Below, one piece after another: positions 52,511 through 61,809 of a stretch of 64,000 nt of DNA. Origin of the DNA: KBS-83 sp051025295 (GTDB lineage: Bacteria; Acidobacteriota; Terriglobia; Terriglobales; Acidobacteriaceae). Made by a program: the position numbers and the translations under genes. Location: assembly GCA_051025295.1 (NCBI GenBank), contig JBMGJV010000001.1; one strand, written 5' to 3'. Position 1 is the first letter of the stretch, and the number at the start of each line of letters is the position of its first letter. The notes under the pieces are model-generated. The model saw only the letters and a list, made by a program, of their open reading frames with translations, ran no database searches and had not been told where the DNA came from.

Positions 52511-54316
52511 ATGATGGCGACACTGGCAGCACATCCCGAGACAACAGTGAAGGCAGCGGCAGGCGGCAGCTTCCTGATCGAAGAGCGAACACCGGCTGAG
52601 GTCTTCACCCCGGAAGATTTCACCGATGAACAGCGGCAGATCGCCGAGACGGCCTCCGAGTTCGCGCAGAAGGAGGTCCTGCCCGTCGCCGACGAGATCG
52701 AGGCGAAGGACTACAAGTTGATCCGCAGCTTGCTGGCGAAGGCCGGCGAGCTCGGCCTGATGGCGACCGATGCGCCGGAAGAGTACGGCGGGCTGGCGAT
52801 GGACAAGGTCACCTCCGCCATCGTGGCGGAGAAGATCTCCGTCCTGGGCAGCTTCGCGACGACCTTCAGTGCGCACGTCGGCATCGGCACGCTGCCGATC
52901 ATCTGGTACGGCACGGCAGCGCAGAAGGCGAAGTATCTGCCCAAGCTGGTGACTGGCGAATGGGTGGGTGCGTATGCGCTCTCCGAGGCCTCCTCCGGCT
53001 CCGATGCGATGAGCCTGCGCACGCGCGGTGTGCTCTCGCCGGATGGCCAGCACTACGTGCTGAATGGCGAAAAGATGTGGATCACCAACGCGGGCTTCGC
53101 CGATGTCTACACCGTGTTCGCGAAGATCGATGGTGAGAAGTTCACCGCCTTCCTGATCGAGCGCAACACGCCCGGCTTCTCGATCGGCGCAGAGGAGCAC
53201 AAGCTCGGCATCCGAGGCTCCTCCACGTGCCCGCTGATCCTGTCGGATTGCAAGGTGCCGGTCGGCAACGTGCTCGGCGAGATCGGCAAAGGCCACCACA
53301 TCGCGTTCAACATTCTGAACATTGGCCGCTTCAAGCTGGGCGCCAGCGCAATTGGCGGTGCGAAGAACTCGCTCGCCAACGCTGTCCGCTATGCGAAAGA
53401 GCGCAAGGCCTTCGGCAAGAGCATCGGTGAGTTTGGGCTGATTCAGCAGAAGCTGGCCGAGAGCGCGACCGGCATCTACGTCGCTGAGAGCATGTGCTAC
53501 CGCACCATCGGCATGGTCGACGCGGCGCTCGGCTCGCTCGAAGGCGATGAAGCCACGAATGCGCGCGAGATCCAGAAGAAGGTCGAGGAGTACGCCGTCG
53601 AGTGCTCCATCCTCAAGGTCTGGGGATCGGAGATGCTCGACCTGGTCGTCGATCACACGCTGCAAATCTATGGCGGCTACGGCTATGTCGAGGAGTATCC
53701 GGCCGAACGCGCCTACCGCGACTCTCGCATCAATCGCATCTTCGAGGGCACCAACGAGATCAACCGGCTGATCATCACCGGCTGGCTGATGAAGCGCGCG
53801 GCCACCGGCCAACTGCCGCTGCTGAGCGCGATCAAGAAGCTGATGGCTGACGTCATGGAGCCGCCTTCCTTCGATGGTGACGACGACACGAACGATCCGC
53901 TGGCAACCGAAGCAGCTCTGCTTGCCAACCTGAAAAAGGCGGCACTCTTCTGTTCTGGTTCTGCCAGCCAGAAATACATGCAGGCGCTTGCGGATCAGCA
54001 GGAGGCCATGGGCGACCTGGCCGACATCACAATGGCGGTGTTTGCGCTGGAGTCCGCCTTGCTGCGAGCACGCAAGCTGGGCCGCGCGGCCGGCTCGAAG
54101 ACCGCGCAGTCCATGGTGAAACTATTCGCGGCGGACGCGCTGACGACCACGGAGAAGGCGGCACGTCGCGTCCTCGCCGCAGTCGCAGAAGGTGACATGC
54201 TGCGCACCCAGTTGGCCATCCTGCGCCGCCTGCTGAAGCACACCCCCGAGGACACCATCGCGCTTGGCCGGCAGGTTGCGCAGCGGCAGCTCGACGCGGG
54301 CGGTTACCGGCTCTAA
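52511..54316 (+). CDS. fadE: Acyl-CoA dehydrogenase (long-chain, FadE/VLCAD-like)
   Basis: 601 residues, longer than the 380-residue medium-chain enzymes and like Bacillus FadE or mitochondrial VLCAD with an additional C-terminal helical domain (after about residue 430). Seen: YALSEASSGSDAMSLRTRG, GEKMWITNAGFADVY, IRGSSTCPLILSDCKVP, the flavin-site QIYGGYGYVEEYPAERAYRD and FEGTNEINR. Catalytic Glu is expected in the EYPAERAYRDSRI segment (Glu in YVEEYP region). Its electrons go to EtfAB, whose genes are in the other arm. The ATG at 52511 follows GGGAG. A terminator follows. Confidence 0.95.
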   Translation: MMATLAAHPETTVKAAAGGSFLIEERTPAEVFTPEDFTDEQRQIAETASEFAQKEVLPVADEIEAKDYKLIRSLLAKAGELGLMATDAPEEYGGLAMDKVTSAIVAEKISVLGSFATTFSAHVGIGTLPIIWYGTAAQKAKYLPKLVTGEWVGAYALSEASSGSDAMSLRTRGVLSPDGQHYVLNGEKMWITNAGFADVYTVFAKIDGEKFTAFLIERNTPGFSIGAEEHKLGIRGSSTCPLILSDCKVPVGNVLGEIGKGHHIAFNILNIGRFKLGASAIGGAKNSLANAVRYAKERKAFGKSIGEFGLIQQKLAESATGIYVAESMCYRTIGMVDAALGSLEGDEATNAREIQKKVEEYAVECSILKVWGSEMLDLVVDHTLQIYGGYGYVEEYPAERAYRDSRINRIFEGTNEINRLIITGWLMKRAATGQLPLLSAIKKLMADVMEPPSFDGDDDTNDPLATEAALLANLKKAALFCSGSASQKYMQALADQQEAMGDLADITMAVFALESALLRARKLGRAAGSKTAQSMVKLFAADALTTTEKAARRVLAAVAEGDMLRTQLAILRRLLKHTPEDTIALGRQVAQRQLDAGGYRL

Positions 54317-54336
54317 ACGCACACCATCACTACAGC

Positions 54337-54368
54337 AGGCCCGGAGTCGCTTTGGCGCCGGGCCTTTT
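54337..54368 (+). terminator. Terminator after fadE
   Basis: An 8-bp GC stem (54337-54344 with 54358-54365) and 13-base loop end in TTTT. It closes the tetR-fadN-fadA-fadE transcript before the GH1 gene. Confidence 0.75.
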
Positions 54369-54462
54369 GCTGAGCTTTACGCAACCGATTGACTAAGGAC
54401 ATGCCCGGTTGTTACACCAGTGCTGCCAGCGCTGCCCCAAAGTGCTGCTCAGGAGTCCCGCC

Positions 54463-55983
54463 GTGAATCGTCGCAGCTTTCTCGATGGCGCTCTCCGCAC
54501 CACCGCCGCATCGCTCCTGCCACGCTCGCTTGCCCGCGCGGCAGAGGTGGCCACCGTTCCCGGCGAGGTCAGTGCCGAGCGGATCGCGCCGGCACGCTTT
54601 CCCGCTGACTTCATTTTCGGCCTGGCTACTTCTGCGTTCCAGGTAGAGGGCGCCTGGAATGAGGACGGCAAAGGCGAGTCGATCTGGGATCGCTTCGCGC
54701 ACACGACGGGCAAGATCCGCGGCGCGGCAACAGCTGACATCGCGTGTGACCAGTACCATTGGTATCGCGAAGACATCGGCATCCTGCGTCGGCTGAATCA
54801 GCGTGGCTACCGCTTCTCGATCTCCTGGCCGCGCATTCAGCCGACGGGCACGGGCGCGCCGAACATGAAGGGGCTCGATCACTACAGCCGCGTCGTGGAT
54901 GCACTGCTCGAAGCGAATCTGCGGCCGTTCTGCACGCTTTACCACTGGGATCTGCCGCAGGCGCTCGAAGATCGCGGCGGTTGGCCGAACCGCGATCTGG
55001 CGGGCTACTTTGCAGAGTACGCGGGCCTGCTCGCGAAGCACCTTGGCGATCGCATCACCGTCTGGGCACCGTTCAATATGCCATGGACCTTCTGCTACCT
55101 CGGCTACGGTGTCGGCGTGTTCCCGCCGGCACGCTCCGACTATGGGCTGTTCCTCCGAGCGGCCCACACGGTTGCTCTCGCGCAGAGCGATGCACTCCGC
55201 TCGATCAAGGCGGCAAGCCCGCACGCCACAGTGGGCAGCGCCTACGGCATGGCACCCGCCTATCCGAAGACGCAAAGCGTCGCTGACATCGCCGCGACTG
55301 CGCGCTATCACGCCATGAACAACGTCTTCTTCCTGCACGCTGCCATGACCGGCGAGTACCCAAGGGCGTTCGCGGGCGAGACGCCGCTCGACCGGATGGG
55401 CTTCCAGAGTGGCGACGAGCGGCGGCTCAAGGCACCGCTCGATTGGGTTGGCTTCCACTACTACACGCGTCGCATCGTGTCCGATGCAGACGCTGCGTTT
55501 GGCCGTGGACAGTTCGGTACCGAGACGGAGCTCGACGGCGGTGAGGGGCGCGACCCGTATACGCGCTTCCATGCCGAGATGCCGACAGAAGGTCCACTCA
55601 CCGACGCCGGACTCGAGGTATGGCCGTCCGGTATCTACGATCTCGTGATGCAGATCTCGCGTGAGTACAACCACCCGATGATCGAGATCACCGAAAGCGG
55701 CTGTAGCTACCTTGACGGACCGGACGTGCACGGCCGCGTGCCGGATGCGCGGCGCACGGCATTCTTCAGCCAGGTGCTTGCTGAACTCGCGCGTGCTATG
55801 CGGGACGGCGCACGTGTGCGCTCATACCACGCGTGGAGCCTGCTCGATAACTTCGAGTGGGCGGACGGCTATAGCCAACGCTACGGACTCACATACGTCG
55901 ACTTCGGCACGCAGCAGCGCACGATCAAAGACTCTGGCCTTTGGTATGGCCGTGTGGCAGCCGCCCACCATCTCCAGGTCTGA
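54463..55983 (+). CDS. GH1-family protein lacking the acid/base glutamate, Tat-exported
   Basis: 506 residues, GTG start with AGGAG eight bases upstream. The N-terminus NRRSFLDGALRTT is a twin-arginine signal. The TIM-barrel family signature is FGLATSAFQVEGAWNEDGKG and the -1 subsite His is in YHWDLPQAL. At the acid/base position, where GH1 enzymes have TFNEP, it reads APFNMPW: AAT-ATG-CCA at 55075-55083, giving Met206 in place of Glu. The nucleophile is kept as Glu411 (ITESG), and SLLDNFEWADGY at the C-terminus is intact. The Asn of the NYY motif is His (GFHYYTR). Catalysis would need an outside base, as in plant myrosinases, which have Gln there. May be an unusual glycosidase or a sugar-binding relative. 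Confidence 0.93.
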   Translation: MNRRSFLDGALRTTAASLLPRSLARAAEVATVPGEVSAERIAPARFPADFIFGLATSAFQVEGAWNEDGKGESIWDRFAHTTGKIRGAATADIACDQYHWYREDIGILRRLNQRGYRFSISWPRIQPTGTGAPNMKGLDHYSRVVDALLEANLRPFCTLYHWDLPQALEDRGGWPNRDLAGYFAEYAGLLAKHLGDRITVWAPFNMPWTFCYLGYGVGVFPPARSDYGLFLRAAHTVALAQSDALRSIKAASPHATVGSAYGMAPAYPKTQSVADIAATARYHAMNNVFFLHAAMTGEYPRAFAGETPLDRMGFQSGDERRLKAPLDWVGFHYYTRRIVSDADAAFGRGQFGTETELDGGEGRDPYTRFHAEMPTEGPLTDAGLEVWPSGIYDLVMQISREYNHPMIEITESGCSYLDGPDVHGRVPDARRTAFFSQVLAELARAMRDGARVRSYHAWSLLDNFEWADGYSQRYGLTYVDFGTQQRTIKDSGLWYGRVAAAHHLQV

Positions 55984-56014
55984 ATCTCTGACCCTTAGTT
56001 TGTACGCTTTATAG

Positions 56015-57295
56015 TTACGAGATGACGCGCGTCTTCAGATTGAGCGTGAACGCGTCATCCGGTGTCTTGGTCGTGGAACCATCTTCTGCGGGATGGAACT
56101 CGATCCGCAGCGTGGTCGCACTCACGATCACGCGCAGGTAGCCGAAGTGCGTGTCGTCGTAGCTGGCCAGCGTCAGGTCGTTGCCAGCCGCCATCGGCGT
56201 CCGGATGGTGGCGCCACTCGGGGCAGGACGCATCTTCACCACGTTGTGTCCGCCCATGCCGGCGACGATGTACGGGATCGTCGTGCCGTTCACCACGCGC
56301 GTGTAGCGCTGGTAATTGTGCGAGTGCGCGGACAGCACGACATGGGGCCAGAAGCCGGCACGCGTCGCCGCGTCGTCCATGTCTTTCAGCATGCGCGGGC
56401 TGCCGCCGTGATTCACGCCGCCCGTGAACGGCGGATGATGCACCGCGACAAATACTGCGCCGCTGTAGTTCTCGCTCTTGCAGCGCGCAAGTGCCGCCTC
56501 AAGAAAAGTGAGCTGGTCGTCGTTGAGAGTGGGGTACGCGCCGCCTTCGGTCGAGATCACGCCGGGATCTTCGAGCGCATTACTATAGAGCCCGATTAGC
56601 CGCACGAAAGGCGCCTCGAGCGTGAAGTACACACCGGGCTGGATCATCGCAGTCCGAACAAGATTCGCCGCTTCTGCCGTGTGCACTGCTTGCTCAGAGC
56701 AGAAGTTGCGCAGGTAAGCGTCGAGCGTCGGCTCCGGATCCTTTGCGTAGATGACACCATCGTGATTGCCGGCAATTGCGAAGATCGGTGCGGGGTAGTT
56801 CCGGTAGGGATCGTAGAACTGATCGTAGTAATACTCGGCTTCGCCAAAGAAGTAGACGACATCTCCGAGGTGGTAGAAGAACGACGGCACATCAGCGGCG
56901 TTATCCTCGCCGAAGTCGGCGACCATCTTGTCCGCGACCAGCGACTGCGTATCCGGTCCCTTGACGCTGCCTGTGTCACCCACGGCATGGAAGACGATCT
57001 GTCCGGACTTCTGAATCGCGGCGACGCGCGACGCCCCGTTCGATCCCAGCGCGTCGGCCAGCTGAAGAATCGGCTCTGCTGTGTTGCCGCGCGACTTCGG
57101 AAATGGCTCGACGGTAGCAATCTGGCGCAGCTTCTGATCTGTGACAGGATCGCGGAAGCTGGTCGGATCGGGCGACGGCGAAGGCTGCGCGAAGGAAGGG
57201 TCGCCGCTACTGGGCGTTGCACCTGGATGCCTTTGCTTCGGTGGCTGAGGATGCTTAGGCGTCTTCGCGTGGCCGGGCGTGGGGGACTTCGCCAT
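56015..57295 (-). CDS. Metallophosphoesterase
   Basis: 426 residues. After a Pro/Ser-rich start of about 50 residues comes a calcineurin-like phosphoesterase domain with FHAVGDTGSV, HLGDVVYFFGEAEYYY, GNHD in AIAGNHDGVIY, AVHHPPFTGG and SHSHNYQRYTR, the full set of dinuclear metal ligands. No signal peptide is apparent; the Pro-rich head may be a linker. Substrate unknown; purple-acid-phosphatase-like activity is possible. It starts 93 bases after the GH3 stop on the same strand and may be read with it. Confidence 0.9.
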   Translation of the reverse strand: MAKSPTPGHAKTPKHPQPPKQRHPGATPSSGDPSFAQPSPSPDPTSFRDPVTDQKLRQIATVEPFPKSRGNTAEPILQLADALGSNGASRVAAIQKSGQIVFHAVGDTGSVKGPDTQSLVADKMVADFGEDNAADVPSFFYHLGDVVYFFGEAEYYYDQFYDPYRNYPAPIFAIAGNHDGVIYAKDPEPTLDAYLRNFCSEQAVHTAEAANLVRTAMIQPGVYFTLEAPFVRLIGLYSNALEDPGVISTEGGAYPTLNDDQLTFLEAALARCKSENYSGAVFVAVHHPPFTGGVNHGGSPRMLKDMDDAATRAGFWPHVVLSAHSHNYQRYTRVVNGTTIPYIVAGMGGHNVVKMRPAPSGATIRTPMAAGNDLTLASYDDTHFGYLRVIVSATTLRIEFHPAEDGSTTKTPDDAFTLNLKTRVIS

Positions 57296-57388
57296 GGTTG
57301 GCTCCTTCTCGGGTATGCCTTCGTATTGTGCCAGCAGTCGATGAAGGCCGCGCGAATCCGCAACGCGCGACCTTCACCACATGCAGGG

Positions 57389-59587
57389 CTACTGAATGGC
57401 GGTCTCCCGGTGCAGCGGCAGGTCGGCCGAGGAGCCACCGACCATAAGCGTGTACTGCCCCGGGACCAGGTGCCAGCCCTTCTGCTCGTCCCAGACGGAG
57501 AGGTACTTGGACTCGATCGTGACCTTCACCTCGCGGCTCTCGCCGGGCTTGAGGTCCACCCGCGCCCAGCCGACCAGGCGCTTGGGCGGCTCCTCGGCAC
57601 CTGCGGGAAGCGCCGCGTAGACCTCGGCGATCTCGACGCCTGCGCGTTGACCTGCATTTGTCACCGTGAAGGTGGCATTGTGATCTGGCCCCTCGCCGAG
57701 CCGCAACCCGGAGTAGCGGAAGGTGGTGTAGGACAGTCCGAAGCCGAAGGGGAACAGCACCGGCTTGTGCTCGGCGTCGTACCACTTGTAGCCGACCTTG
57801 AGCCCCTCGTCGTAATGCACCTCGAACGATGCCTTGGCGGCCTTCGACTCCTGCGCCGCCTGATTGCTGCGGCCCCCCGGCGGCGGCGTCACAAGTTGCG
57901 GATGGGGCAGATCGGCCACGCTGCGGGGGAACGTCATGGGCAGCTTGCCGCTGGGGTTCACATCGCCGAACAGCACATTCGCCACCGCTTCAGCACCGCG
58001 GCTGCCGCCATACCAGGCCTCGGCAATGCCCGCGACTTTGTCCGCCCAAGGCATGGTCACGGCCGTGCCCGTCTCGAGCACAACGATGGTGTGCGGATTG
58101 GCCTCGGCGACAGCCTCGATCAGCGCCTCCTGCTGGTCGGGCAGCGCGAGGTCCGGCAGGTCCATACCTTCGCTCTCCCATTGGTATGCGAAGACGATCG
58201 CCACATCCGCCGACTTCGCGGCCGTGGCTGCGCTCGCCGGATCGCTGCCGCCGTAGTTCACGCTCGCGTTCGGCACCTTCGCCCTGATCGTCTCAAGCGG
58301 CGACGTGGGGAACCACACATGCGCCTGCCACTTGGCAGCAGGACGTCCCGGCGGGTCGACCTGGGCTGAGCCGCCGCCCGAGATCATGCCGCTATCCGCG
58401 TTGAGTCCGATCACCGCGATCGACCGCACCTTCGCAGCGTCGAGCGGAAGGATGTTCTGCTGATTCCGGAGCAGCACGATGCTCTGCTCCTCGATGCGCT
58501 GCGCCGTCTTCAGGCCGCCTTCGATATCCACGACACTCTTCTGCGCGGGAAAGTCGAAGAGACCGGCAGCAAACTCCGACCGCAGCACGCGCCGCGCATG
58601 GTCGTCGATCTCCGCCATCGGCACCTGGCCGCTCTGGGCGGCCTGCTTCAGCTTGTCGCCATAGAAATCATCGAGCGGCTGTTCATTATCGAGTCCGGCA
58701 GCCGAGGCCTTCACCGTGCTGTGCGTTGCACCCCAATCGGAGATGACGAAGCCGGGGAACTTCCAGTCATCCTTCAGCACATTGGTGAGCAGGTACTTGT
58801 TCTCGCACGCGTAATCACCGTTGACCGAGTTATAGCTGCACATCACGGCGCCGGGCTGGCCGACGTGCACGCCGATCTCGAAGGCCAGCAGGTCACTCTC
58901 GCGCATGGCTCGCTTCGAGATGATCGCGTCCACCTCTGTGCGGCCGTTCTCCTGGTCGTTCATCGCGTAGTGCTTGATGTCGCTGATGACGTGCTGCGCG
59001 CCTTCGCAGCGGATGCGATTGCCAACCAGCGTGCCAGCCAGCACCGGGTCCTCACCCATGTATTCAAAGGTGCGGCCGTTGCGCGGCTCGCGCGTGATGT
59101 TCACGCCGCCACCGAGCGTCATGTTGTAGCCCTGCGCGCGCAGTTCGCGGCCGATCAGCGCACCATAGTCGCAGGCCGCGTCGGGATTCCAGCTGGCAGC
59201 CGAGCCCAGGTTCGACGGCAGCGCGGTCGAGTAGCGTCCGTTCTCTGCACTGCTGCGCACGCCATACGCAGCGTCGCTCATCTGGATCGTCGGCACACCA
59301 AGCCGCGTGCTGCCAAGCGTGAAGCCAGCACCGCCGTTACCGAGATACGCATTCGGCCGCGGCTTGCCCCATCCGGGCATGCCATTGCCGTGCAGCAGTT
59401 CGATCTTTTCGTCGAGCGTCATCTGCTGCAGGACGAGAGCCGCACGGTCATCGGGGGAGAGGCCCGCCTTCATCCAAGCGCGTTCTGGCTGCGCATCGGC
59501 CGGTGCCGTGTGACTGTGCTGTGCGAAGAGAGCGTTACCAGAGGAGAGCGCGAGAGTAGCAGCAAGAAGAAGACAGACGTGCTTCAT
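57389..59587 (-). CDS. GH3 beta-glucosidase
   Basis: 732 residues with a signal peptide (LLLAATLALSSGNALFAQ). N-terminal barrel with RTFEYMGEDPVLAG and the nucleophile Asp284 in VISDWGATHS; the second alpha/beta domain includes NADSGMISGGGSAQV and FPFGFGLSYTTF; a C-terminal fibronectin-like domain begins around residue 630. Removes terminal beta-linked glucose (or xylose) from oligosaccharides in the periplasm or outside. Order, motifs and length match bglX-type enzymes. The metallophosphoesterase gene follows. Confidence 0.94.
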   Translation of the reverse strand: MKHVCLLLAATLALSSGNALFAQHSHTAPADAQPERAWMKAGLSPDDRAALVLQQMTLDEKIELLHGNGMPGWGKPRPNAYLGNGGAGFTLGSTRLGVPTIQMSDAAYGVRSSAENGRYSTALPSNLGSAASWNPDAACDYGALIGRELRAQGYNMTLGGGVNITREPRNGRTFEYMGEDPVLAGTLVGNRIRCEGAQHVISDIKHYAMNDQENGRTEVDAIISKRAMRESDLLAFEIGVHVGQPGAVMCSYNSVNGDYACENKYLLTNVLKDDWKFPGFVISDWGATHSTVKASAAGLDNEQPLDDFYGDKLKQAAQSGQVPMAEIDDHARRVLRSEFAAGLFDFPAQKSVVDIEGGLKTAQRIEEQSIVLLRNQQNILPLDAAKVRSIAVIGLNADSGMISGGGSAQVDPPGRPAAKWQAHVWFPTSPLETIRAKVPNASVNYGGSDPASAATAAKSADVAIVFAYQWESEGMDLPDLALPDQQEALIEAVAEANPHTIVVLETGTAVTMPWADKVAGIAEAWYGGSRGAEAVANVLFGDVNPSGKLPMTFPRSVADLPHPQLVTPPPGGRSNQAAQESKAAKASFEVHYDEGLKVGYKWYDAEHKPVLFPFGFGLSYTTFRYSGLRLGEGPDHNATFTVTNAGQRAGVEIAEVYAALPAGAEEPPKRLVGWARVDLKPGESREVKVTIESKYLSVWDEQKGWHLVPGQYTLMVGGSSADLPLHRETAIQ

Positions 59588-59655
59588 TGTTCGATGTGGA
59601 CCCTTTCATCCGGCCACCATCATAGCCATCGCGGCGTTGCGGTGGGCCAGGAAAT

Positions 59656-60636
59656 TTATCGCCGCCGTGCCTTCGCAATCGATTGAGTAGGCGGTTGCGA
59701 TGCCGGCTCAGCCCCTATACCTGCCTGCGGCTCTCGCCGCGAACTCGTCAGCGTCTCTAACTCGTCGAGCGTGCGCGGCCAGTCTTTTCCCAGCAGTCGC
59801 GACAGGCTTCGATCCGCAAGAACACGGCCTTCTGTCTGGCACTGCGGACAGTAGTTCGTCTCGTTATCTGCGTAGCGGATGCGCTGCACCGGGGCGGCGC
59901 AGCGCGGACAAGGCTTGCCATAACGACCATGCACGGCCATGTCGGGCCGAAACGCCGTCACCTTCTCCGGGAAGCTGCCGGCTGCCTCGCTCGTCAGCCG
60001 ATCGATCCAGATCTGCATCGTCTCGCGTGTCGCACGGTAGAGCCGCTCCCACTCTTCCGGCGTGAGGCGATGCGTCTGCTGAATCGGAGAGAGCCGCGCC
60101 TCATGCAATATCTCGTCCGAATACGCATTGCCAATCCCGCTCAGAATGCGTGGGTCGGTCAGAGCGCGCTTGAGGGTGCGGTTCTCAGCGAGCAGTGCCT
60201 CACGGAACTCGTCGAGGTTGGCAGCGAAGATATCGATGCCGCCCGGATCAAGAGCGGATAGCCCCGCCTCTCCGCTCACGACCGAGAGCGATGCCCGACG
60301 CTTGCTTCCGGCCTCGGTGAGCACGAGCGAGCCAGTGGCAAAATCGAAGGCCGCAAGCTGATTGCGCCCCGCGAGCCTGGCTCCTGGGGTGCGCCAGTGC
60401 AGGCGGCCGGCAATCATCAGGTGGAGCACCAGCCACAGGTCACCGTCGAGGCCGAAGGCGATGCGCTTGCCCACACGACGCAAAGCCTGCACCACTCGCC
60501 CTTCGGCGCTCTCGAGCCGCGGCTCAGCCGTGCGCAGCAGGAATGGGCTCGCGACGCGCACATGCTCGAGCGTCTGGCCCAGTACGCGAGGCTCGAGCGC
60601 GGCAAGATAAGCAGAGATATCCGGCAGCTCCGGCAT
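59656..60636 (-). CDS. Formamidopyrimidine-DNA glycosylase family (Fpg/Nei-like)
   Basis: 326 residues. MPELPD gives the catalytic Pro2-Glu3; also seen are Lys in VGKRIAFGLDGDLWLVLHLM, the helix-two-turn-helix DPRILSGIGNAYSDEILHEARLSP, and the C-terminal zinc finger CPRC and CPQC. It removes oxidised bases and cuts the strand at the abasic site. A basic/Pro-rich tail extends beyond the finger (SRREPQAGIGAEPASQPPTQ). The true start is the ATG at 60636; the longer frame to 60756 has no such motif. MutM versus Nei-like substrate choice is not decided. Confidence 0.92.
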   Translation of the reverse strand: MPELPDISAYLAALEPRVLGQTLEHVRVASPFLLRTAEPRLESAEGRVVQALRRVGKRIAFGLDGDLWLVLHLMIAGRLHWRTPGARLAGRNQLAAFDFATGSLVLTEAGSKRRASLSVVSGEAGLSALDPGGIDIFAANLDEFREALLAENRTLKRALTDPRILSGIGNAYSDEILHEARLSPIQQTHRLTPEEWERLYRATRETMQIWIDRLTSEAAGSFPEKVTAFRPDMAVHGRYGKPCPRCAAPVQRIRYADNETNYCPQCQTEGRVLADRSLSRLLGKDWPRTLDELETLTSSRREPQAGIGAEPASQPPTQSIAKARRR

Positions 60637-60658
60637 GGCAACCGATGCTACGCCACGT

Positions 60659-60693
60659 GACCCGGAGCCATCCTCATGTCGGGGCTCCGGGTC
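60659..60693 (-). terminator. Hairpin overlapping the TetR stop codon
   Basis: An 11-bp perfect stem, GACCCGGAGCC (60659-60669) with GGCTCCGGGTC (60683-60693), and a 13-base loop. It overlaps the last bases of the minus-strand tetR and precedes the fpg start by 23 bases. No T-run follows, so it might attenuate or stabilise rather than end transcription. Confidence 0.45.
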
Positions 60694-61333
60694 AAACCGC
60701 GGGCTGCCTCGGTGACGGCATGGTCTGCACCCGCGCGGTGCGACGGTGCTCTCCATTCGGATCGGCCCCGTTTGCCCGCGGGAGCGCCTGCTTCCCTTCT
60801 CCGGTCAGGCTCACGAAGCGCCGCAAGGCAGCCGACGTACGCCGCCGGTCGCCGGTGGTCAACAGGTCCAGCACCAAGCCATCAAAGAACGCGGTATAGA
60901 GGGTGCGTGTAGCCGGATCCCTCTGGTCCATCGGCAGCGAGTCCATCACCACCTTGATCCAGCTTGTCGTCATGCTCTGCAGATGTTTCGAGAGCACGCC
61001 GTCGCGATTGGCCAGCGCCTGCACCTCGTAGGCGAGGCGTAGACAGCGCAGGTTCTTCGGCTGCGTCGCCCACAGCCATAGCTCTTCGAACAGGCTGACA
61101 CCGCGCTCCCGGCGATGGGCCTCGGCCATGGCCTTGAAAGAGGTCTCCAGGCGCCGCTCAAGCTCGTCGAGTGCCTCCGCGATCAGCCGCTCCTTCGACT
61201 TGAAATGGAAGATCAACAGACGTGCACTGCTGCCGATGGCGCTGCCCAGCGGGCGTAGTGAGACACCAGCAATTCCATGTTCGAGGAAGTAATCGGTCGC
61301 GGCTGCCAAGAGCTGCTCTTTTCGACGTTTCAT
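60692..61333 (-). CDS. TetR-family regulator
   Basis: 213 residues. N-terminal helix-turn-helix (MKRRKEQLLAAATDYFLEHG, SLRPLGSAIGSSARLLIFHF), then a helical ligand domain with RCLRLAYEVQALANRDGVLS. The recognition helix Ser-Ser-Ala-Arg replaces the usual Tyr-rich segment. The ATG at 61333 follows AAGG at good distance; the GTG at 61342 is less likely. It lies upstream of fpg on the same strand, and divergent to the poly-HAMP gene. Target unknown. Confidence 0.85.
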   Translation of the reverse strand: MKRRKEQLLAAATDYFLEHGIAGVSLRPLGSAIGSSARLLIFHFKSKERLIAEALDELERRLETSFKAMAEAHRRERGVSLFEELWLWATQPKNLRCLRLAYEVQALANRDGVLSKHLQSMTTSWIKVVMDSLPMDQRDPATRTLYTAFFDGLVLDLLTTGDRRRTSAALRRFVSLTGEGKQALPRANGADPNGEHRRTARVQTMPSPRQPAV

Positions 61334-61809
61334 ACGCCCCACCTTCTTGAATCAGCCGTTTCACGAACCCGGCATAGAATCGATCGGAACTTGTGCGCCC
61401 GCGGGGTTACGTCCGTAAAGAGTGTTCGGACGATGCCACGGTCGCGAGGCCTGACACGCGCTACAGTGTGTGTGCCTGAAGAGCCCCACATGGCAGCGAA
61501 AAGGTCTGCCGGCGATCCAGCCGGCGGCCTGGCTGGCCTGGGCAGTCGGACCGGAGGTAGCCAGCACTGTGACGAGAGGTGCAGGCGGAGTGCGGCGGTG
61601 CACGCAACCATATGTCTGACCTCGCGCATCTCAGCGTGGCACGCAGCAGGCATGTCAGCCATCGCCTCTCCCCAGGGGAAGAGACCAGGTTGTTGCACGC
61701 GTCTTGCCCAACCGTTAGGACTATGAAGAGCCACACCTTCGTTGCCTCCTCAGCGCAATGCGCAGGTAGCAACATACATGCAGGCAGGTAGCTGTTGAAG
61801 GAGACACCC
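61334..61809. other. Intergenic region before the poly-HAMP gene
   Basis: 476 bases without a supported gene. A 6-bp dyad CGTCCG/CGGACG with 11-base loop is at 61410-61432, near the TetR start, and may be an operator. A possible plus-strand promoter is at 61693-61721. The remainder looks like a long leader; a small hairpin CTCCCC-A-GGGGAAG type lies near 61668-61682. Confidence 0.5.
61693..61721 (+). promoter_or_regulatory. Possible promoter of the poly-HAMP gene
   Basis: TTGCAC (61693-61698) and TAGGAC (61716-61721) with a 17-base spacer, 89 bases before the ATG at 61810. -10 match is weak. Confidence 0.35.

Noticed and set aside
52472..53812. 446-codon minus-strand frame opposite fadE
   Set aside because: It is antisense to a clear acyl-CoA dehydrogenase and has no domain or ribosome site; similar frames oppose ahcY, the 4828-6489 gene and the GH1 gene.
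56681..58369. 562-codon plus-strand frame opposite the metallophosphoesterase and GH3 genes
   Set aside because: It spans two well-supported minus-strand genes and the gap between them, is Arg/Leu/Val-rich, and has no recognisable motif.
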